A DNA stretch of 8,632 bases, from assembly GCA_002299915.1 (NCBI GenBank), contig DBOG01000082.1, positions 12,699 to 21,330 of the forward strand. Reading direction: 5' to 3'. Shown here piece after piece: positions 5,156 to 8,632 of the stretch. The DNA comes from Proteobacteria bacterium UBA652 (GTDB lineage Bacteria; Pseudomonadota; Gammaproteobacteria; Nitrosococcales; Methylophagaceae). A model generated the notes under the pieces. The model had not been told where the DNA came from. It searched no databases and was given only the letters and a program-made list of their open reading frames with translations. A program made the translations under genes and the position numbers. Position 1 is the first letter of the stretch. Each line of letters begins with the position of its first letter.

Positions 5156-5647
5156 TTAATCAGCGCTATTTTCCATAATAAAGTTTTCAAGAGAATCTAC
5201 GGGTACGATACCTGCTTGGGCAGCAACCAGTTCACCCTTGTCGTTGAATAGAATAAAGGTCGGTGTGCCGATCAGTGATTCTTCTAAATTTTCTTCCATC
5301 CAAGCGTTCATTTCAATAGGGTGAGACATAATAGTAGGGAATTTAATATCAAACTCGGCGAGAAAGTTTTTGGCATTTTCTATGCCCGCTTTGCCATCCA
5401 GCGAAATACCTAGAATACGAACATTTTTCAGTTTGCCATCAAATTCCACCATGCTCGGCATATGTTCGCGGCAAGAGTGACAATCTGATTGCCAAACTTC
5501 AACAATCGTCCATTTATTATTGCCTAAGTGGTTTTTTATAACATCGGCTTCACCCGCTAGATCGGTAAAAGAGAAGGCCAGATGAGTAAATGAAAGGGAG
5601 AGCAATAAAATTGCGACTAATTTTTTGATTAAAGAAAGTGATTTCAT
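5156..5647 (-). CDS. Secreted TlpA/ResA-like thioredoxin-fold protein
   Basis: The protein has 163 residues. Residues 1 to about 26 form a signal peptide (MKSLSLIKK, a Leu-rich core, then AFSF), so it acts in the periplasm or is anchored by an uncleaved leader. The mature part is a thioredoxin fold: TIVEVWQSDCHSC with active-site Cys56 and Cys59 (CHSC), REHMPSM after it, LGISLDG (79-85), the cis-proline loop GTPTF (127-131) with Pro129, and GELVAAQAG. This is the TlpA/ResA/DsbE pattern; such proteins usually reduce or exchange disulfides in target proteins, for example in cytochrome maturation. The CxxC centre is not diagnostic of one target. It is the first gene of the operon, 6 bases ahead of ynbA, and faces the divergent rep gene. 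A functional link to the lipid genes is possible but rests on position alone. Confidence 0.88.
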   Translation of the reverse strand: MKSLSLIKKLVAILLLSLSFTHLAFSFTDLAGEADVIKNHLGNNKWTIVEVWQSDCHSCREHMPSMVEFDGKLKNVRILGISLDGKAGIENAKNFLAEFDIKFPTIMSHPIEMNAWMEENLEESLIGTPTFILFNDKGELVAAQAGIVPVDSLENFIMENSAD

Positions 5648-5789
5648 CGGTATAATCCATGTTCTATCTTAAGGGTGAGTGATGTATGTTTAGTCAGTCA
5701 TCATAGCAAATAGTTCATCTGCTATTTAGATGAATTTTATAAAGTAGTGAGTTTGTTAATTTAATCATTTTGCGGACAGTCATAGAACC
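5648..5789. other. Divergent intergenic region between the lipid operon and rep
   Basis: These 142 A/T-rich bases must hold promoters for both directions, but no strong sigma-70 pair stands out. For rep, TATAAA (5738-5743) has only a poor -35 match (TTCATC, 5714-5719, 18-base spacer). For the operon, TTGCTA (5704-5709 on the minus strand) lies 17 bases before TACATC (5681-5686), also poor. The inverted repeats at 5708-5734 fall in this span. No RNA gene or short ORF is evident. Confidence 0.5.
5708..5734. repeat. Two interleaved inverted repeats in the divergent spacer
   Basis: TTCATCT (5714-5720) is matched by AGATGAA (5728-5734), and AAATAG (5708-5713) is matched by CTATTT (5722-5727). Both pairs are perfect and the arms alternate in the order A, B, A', B', so as RNA they would be mutually exclusive hairpins or a small pseudoknot. 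As DNA they could be overlapping operator dyads. They lie 55-82 bases before the rep start. Confidence 0.45.
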
Positions 5790-7808
5790 ATGCAAGATCT
5801 GAATACCCCACAGCGAGAGGCGGTAAAACACCTTGGCAGCCCTTTGCTAGTATTGGCAGGGGCGGGTAGTGGTAAAACGCGGGTGATAACGCGTAAAATT
5901 GCTTATCTGATTGAACAATGCGACATGATGCCGCGTAATATTGCGGCGGTGACGTTTACCAATAAAGCAGCACGTGAGATGAAATCACGGGTGGCTGAAT
6001 TAATGAATCAGCGAGGGAGCAATTCCCGCGGTTTATTGGTATCAACTTTCCATAATTTGGGCTTGACGATTTTACGGCGGGATTTTGCTTTATTGGGCTA
6101 TCGGCCTGGCTTTTCTATTTTTGATGCACAGGATAGCTTGGCGGTATTACGCGATATTATGGGGCAAGACTTTGCTGCGGATAGCGATCATGCCTCGCGA
6201 TGTCAGTGGCAGATTTCTGAATGGAAAAATGATTTGAAATTACCTGATCAGGCGGCCAGTCAGGCAGAAGACGCTGATCAGGTGGCTGCAGCAGCTGTAT
6301 ATGTAGAATATGAAAAAGCATTATTGGCGTATAACGCGGTTGATTTTGATGACTTGATTACCAAGCCCGTGATGTTATTCCAGCAGCATGAGAAAGTATT
6401 GAGCTATTGGCAAAACAGGATCCGCTATTTATTGGTGGATGAATATCAGGATACGAATGGTAGCCAGTATGCATTGGTGACGTTATTGGTGGGGAAGCGT
6501 GGTGCACTCACGGTGGTCGGCGATGATGATCAATCGGTGTATTCTTGGCGGGGTGCACGACCTGAGAATTTACTGCAATTACAAGCAGATTACACGGATC
6601 TAAAAGTTGTAAAACTAGAGCAGAATTATCGGTCAGTAAGCCGAATTTTGCGGGCGGCTAATGCACTTATTAGTCATAACCCGCATATTTTTGAAAAGAA
6701 ATTATGGAGCGATATGGGTGAGGGTGATCCGATTCGAGTGATTGGGTGTCGGAATGAAGACCATGAAGCTGAAAAGGTGGTGACCGAATTACTCTTCCAT
6801 AAGATGAAGAGGCCTACAGAATATAAGGATTATGCGATTTTATATCGCGGCAATCACCAATCTCGTCCGATAGAACGGATCTTACGAGAAATGGATGTGC
6901 CTTATTTTATTACGGGTGGGCAGTCATTTTTTGCGCGTAGTGAAATCAAAGATATTATGGCGTATTTACGGTTAGTGGCGAATCAGGATGATGATAATGC
7001 CTTTTTGAGGGTCATTAATACGCCGCGGCGTGGTATTGGCCCCAAAACGCTGCAGATATTAGGAAATTACGCAGGAGAACGTGAAATCAGCCTGTTTTCA
7101 GCTTGTTTTGAAATGGGGCTGACAACACAGCTATCGACGGCTGTTAAAACAAAGGTGATTGAATTCAGCCATTGGTTGGTGGATATTGCCGATCGGGTGG
7201 CTAGAACGGGAGATTTAGTCGATACCTTACGCGATATGATTGAGGAAATTAATTATCGTGGGTGGTTGGAAGAAGTGACAGGTGATCCGATGCAAGCCGA
7301 GAGGAGGATGGAGAATATTACGGAGCTATTAGCGTGGGTTGAACGGTTATTGAAGCGTGAAGAGGGTGATATGAAGGAGATTGGTGATATTGCTGCACGC
7401 TTAACATTGATGGATATTATGGAGCGCCAAGCAGAAGAAAACCAGGATGATGCGGTCAGTTTAATGACGCTGCATGCTGCAAAAGGCCTAGAGTTTCCAC
7501 ATGTGTTCATTATGGGAATGGAAGAGGAAATTCTGCCACACAAAACGAGTATTGAAGAAGAAAATGTGGAAGAAGAGCGGCGTTTGGCTTATGTGGGGGT
7601 GACACGTGCACAGCGTAGTTTAACATTTATGATGGCTAAATCTCGTAAGCGATATGGTGAGAAAGTAAGCTGTGAACCAAGCCGGTTTTTAATGGAAATG
7701 CCCGAACAAGATTTGGCATGGGAAACGGAGAAAACACCTGTTGATCCCGTTAAGCGAAAAGAGCGCGGGAATATGCATCTCTCTAAAATACGCGAAATGC
7801 TGAAGTAA
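5790..7808 (+). CDS. rep: ATP-dependent DNA helicase Rep
   Basis: The protein has 672 residues; E. coli Rep has 673. It is a superfamily 1A 3'-to-5' helicase that moves on single-stranded DNA and, in E. coli, helps forks pass protein roadblocks. Motifs in order: LNTPQREAV (Q motif), Walker A AGAGSGKT (23-30), VTFTNKAAREM (54-64), STFHNLGL (85-92), Walker B VDEYQDT (216-222), GDDDQSVYSWRGA (244-256), LEQNYRS (276-282), YAILYRGNHQSR, the 2B-side INTPRRGIGP, LMTLHAAKGLEF (about 558-569) and ERRLAYVGVTRA (about 596-607). The GNHQSR segment and total length fit Rep better than UvrD or PcrA, which carry a longer C-terminal tail. The start aligns with the Rep N-terminus, although the ribosome-binding site is weak (GGA about 13 bases upstream). 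It is divergent from the lipid operon and ends 10 bases from the converging gene. It looks intact and ordinary. Confidence 0.97.
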   Translation: MQDLNTPQREAVKHLGSPLLVLAGAGSGKTRVITRKIAYLIEQCDMMPRNIAAVTFTNKAAREMKSRVAELMNQRGSNSRGLLVSTFHNLGLTILRRDFALLGYRPGFSIFDAQDSLAVLRDIMGQDFAADSDHASRCQWQISEWKNDLKLPDQAASQAEDADQVAAAAVYVEYEKALLAYNAVDFDDLITKPVMLFQQHEKVLSYWQNRIRYLLVDEYQDTNGSQYALVTLLVGKRGALTVVGDDDQSVYSWRGARPENLLQLQADYTDLKVVKLEQNYRSVSRILRAANALISHNPHIFEKKLWSDMGEGDPIRVIGCRNEDHEAEKVVTELLFHKMKRPTEYKDYAILYRGNHQSRPIERILREMDVPYFITGGQSFFARSEIKDIMAYLRLVANQDDDNAFLRVINTPRRGIGPKTLQILGNYAGEREISLFSACFEMGLTTQLSTAVKTKVIEFSHWLVDIADRVARTGDLVDTLRDMIEEINYRGWLEEVTGDPMQAERRMENITELLAWVERLLKREEGDMKEIGDIAARLTLMDIMERQAEENQDDAVSLMTLHAAKGLEFPHVFIMGMEEEILPHKTSIEEENVEEERRLAYVGVTRAQRSLTFMMAKSRKRYGEKVSCEPSRFLMEMPEQDLAWETEKTPVDPVKRKERGNMHLSKIREMLK

Positions 7809-7818
7809 TCATTATGGC

Positions 7819-8238
7819 TTATCTAAAATTGATTCCACGTTTAGCATACCACTCTCTATCTAGCTCCCAATGGATCTCTGTTATATCTGGTTGATTGAGG
7901 ATTAATTCTTTTGCGTGCATTTGAATATTGGCCAGTTTTTGTTGGGCTATAACTAATTGTGGATCTTCTGTTGTCTTATTTTTTAATGCAGGGTAAATCA
8001 TGGCAAGAAATTTTACAGCAGGCGCTTCAAATGAGCGGGGCGTGCCTAGTTTAGCTACATTATCCTTGAGTGATATGACATGAAATTGATAAGGATATTC
8101 GGCCAGTATTTTATCATTTTCCAGTAGTTCATTGAGCTCACTCACCCGTGGGTCATAGCCTGCGATCCAGTAGTTAAATAGTATAAACAGGCAGAATAGG
8201 GCAAGACCAATTGAATAGTTTCGAGTGAATTTATCCAT
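7819..8238 (-). CDS. Conserved-looking single-pass membrane protein of unknown function
   Basis: The protein has 139 residues and I do not recognise a family. Residues about 9-27 form one hydrophobic helix preceded by MDKFTRN, which suggests an N-terminal anchor with the rest in the periplasm. The soluble part starts with YDPRVSELNELLENDKILAEYPY and contains FHVISLKDNVAKLGTPRS (a likely beta hairpin). It then has a helix-rich stretch with VIAQQKLANIQMHAKELIL, and ends WELDREWYAKRGINF. The composition and clean reading frame look like a real gene. It converges on rep with only 10 bases between the stop codons and no terminator, and it lies 57 bases after the pseudoazurin gene on the same strand. 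No ribosome-binding site is visible before the ATG at 8238, so it may be co-transcribed with pseudoazurin. No function is proposed. Confidence 0.7.
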   Translation of the reverse strand: MDKFTRNYSIGLALFCLFILFNYWIAGYDPRVSELNELLENDKILAEYPYQFHVISLKDNVAKLGTPRSFEAPAVKFLAMIYPALKNKTTEDPQLVIAQQKLANIQMHAKELILNQPDITEIHWELDREWYAKRGINFR

Positions 8239-8295
8239 TTAATTTTTGTGTGTCACTAGCGTTTCTTAGCAAGTCTCAGCGAGGGCAAAAAATTA
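8239..8295. other. Short spacer between pseudoazurin and the unknown membrane protein gene
   Basis: This 57-base stretch has no convincing hairpin with a U-tract on the minus strand and no clear promoter. Read-through from pseudoazurin into the downstream gene is therefore possible. Confidence 0.35.
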
Positions 8296-8632
8296 TTATT
8301 TAATTTCTGCCAAATAATTATCAAGTCGGTCTTTACCCATTGCCATTGTGCCGATAAGCTTCTCAGCAGCCTTTTCTGCATCAGCTTTATTCGTAGCTTC
8401 ACCAACTTGAATCACACCGACCATCCCCATCATCGCATGTGGCGTACATTTATATAAATAAACGCCTTCTACATCCAAGGTAACAACGACTTCTTTAGAG
8501 TTTTCCCCCTGCCAATCATCCGCACCTTCAGGCGTGAATACTGAGGTTGAATCATGGCTGGCATCGGTAGGGATAAATCTTATCGTTGCCCCTTTTTCAA
8601 CGTGCAGAAAAGCAGGCTCAAACACCATTGGA
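8296..8632 (-). CDS. Pseudoazurin, type 1 copper protein (partial, 5' end outside window)
   Basis: The frame stays open to the right edge, so the Met at 8628 (MVFEPAFLHV) is an internal residue; pseudoazurins have the same MVFEP motif well after their signal peptide. The last 111 or so codons are present. The type 1 copper ligands, numbered from that Met, are His25 (in TDASHDS), Cys61, His64 and Met69 in KCTPHAMMGMVGV, with the family spacing C-x2-H-x4-M. The C-terminal helical pair, with DAEKAAEKL and KDRLDNYLAEI, matches pseudoazurin and separates it from plastocyanin and amicyanin. It is a periplasmic electron carrier, in other bacteria a donor to nitrite or nitrous oxide reductase or cytochrome c peroxidase. 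Which partner is used here cannot be told from this window. The loop after His25 appears two residues shorter than in well-known pseudoazurins. No terminator follows. Confidence 0.93.
   Translation of the reverse strand, partial: PMVFEPAFLHVEKGATIRFIPTDASHDSTSVFTPEGADDWQGENSKEVVVTLDVEGVYLYKCTPHAMMGMVGVIQVGEATNKADAEKAAEKLIGTMAMGKDRLDNYLAEIK

Noticed and set aside
7253..7543. Minus-strand open frame of 96 codons inside rep
   Set aside because: It is antisense to conserved helicase motifs near the rep C-terminus; the Ser/Ile-rich translation is typical of a shadow frame.
5790..7808. Assignment of the helicase as UvrD or PcrA
   Set aside because: The length of 672 residues, GNHQSR, INTPRRGIGP and the short C-terminus fit Rep better; UvrD and PcrA are usually longer, with an extended tail.
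8296..8628. Pseudoazurin as a complete gene starting at the Met at 8628
   Set aside because: The frame continues to the window edge, and MVFEP is an internal conserved motif of pseudoazurin; the signal peptide and first strand are missing.
1..8632. Mobile element, CRISPR array, tRNA or riboswitch
   Set aside because: No repeat-spacer pattern, transposase or integrase motif, tRNA-like cloverleaf or known riboswitch core was seen on either strand by eye.

Overview
The window reads as a piece of chromosome from a gammaproteobacterium with moderate to low GC (A/T-rich by eye). The clearest indicators are a full-length Rep-type DNA helicase close in length and motifs to the Escherichia coli protein, a ynbABC-type lipid gene cluster, an IPTL-CTERM sorting tail and a periplasmic pseudoazurin. 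The genus cannot be fixed from the sequence. Pseudoazurin and IPTL-CTERM proteins would suit an environmental, respiratory lineage, but that is inference. No tRNA, rRNA, CRISPR array, insertion sequence or phage gene is visible.

Layout. Positions 2-166 (+) are the last 54 codons of a surface protein ending in an IPTL-CTERM tail, followed by a strong intrinsic terminator (194-224). On the minus strand, 292-663 encodes a small secreted helical protein. Next comes a tightly packed minus-strand operon, read from 5647 down to 820: a secreted TlpA/ResA-like thioredoxin, YnbA (CDP-alcohol phosphatidyltransferase family), YnbB (CdsA-like cytidylyltransferase), YnbC (alpha/beta hydrolase fused to a SAM methyltransferase), a membrane-anchored NTF2-like protein and an integral-membrane isoprenylcysteine-methyltransferase-like protein. 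Junctions within it are 6, -1, about 24 (or 6 with an alternative start), 3 and -34 bases. A 142-base divergent spacer separates this operon from rep (5790-7808, +). Rep converges on a small membrane-anchored unknown protein (7819-8238, -). The window ends inside a pseudoazurin gene (8296 to the right edge, -).

How the genes may work together. The middle operon keeps the ynbA-ynbB-ynbC order known from E. coli, but the fourth gene, ynbD (a phosphatase there), is replaced by an NTF2-like protein and a second, membrane-embedded methyltransferase, and a thioredoxin gene is added in front. A coherent but unproven reading is a membrane-lipid tailoring pathway: YnbB activates phosphatidate as CDP-diacylglycerol, YnbA moves the phosphatidyl group to an unknown alcohol, YnbC's hydrolase and methyltransferase domains process the product, and the last two genes modify or hold it at the membrane. 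The substrate is unknown. This operon is the most interesting part of the window. Rep and pseudoazurin are ordinary housekeeping or respiratory genes.
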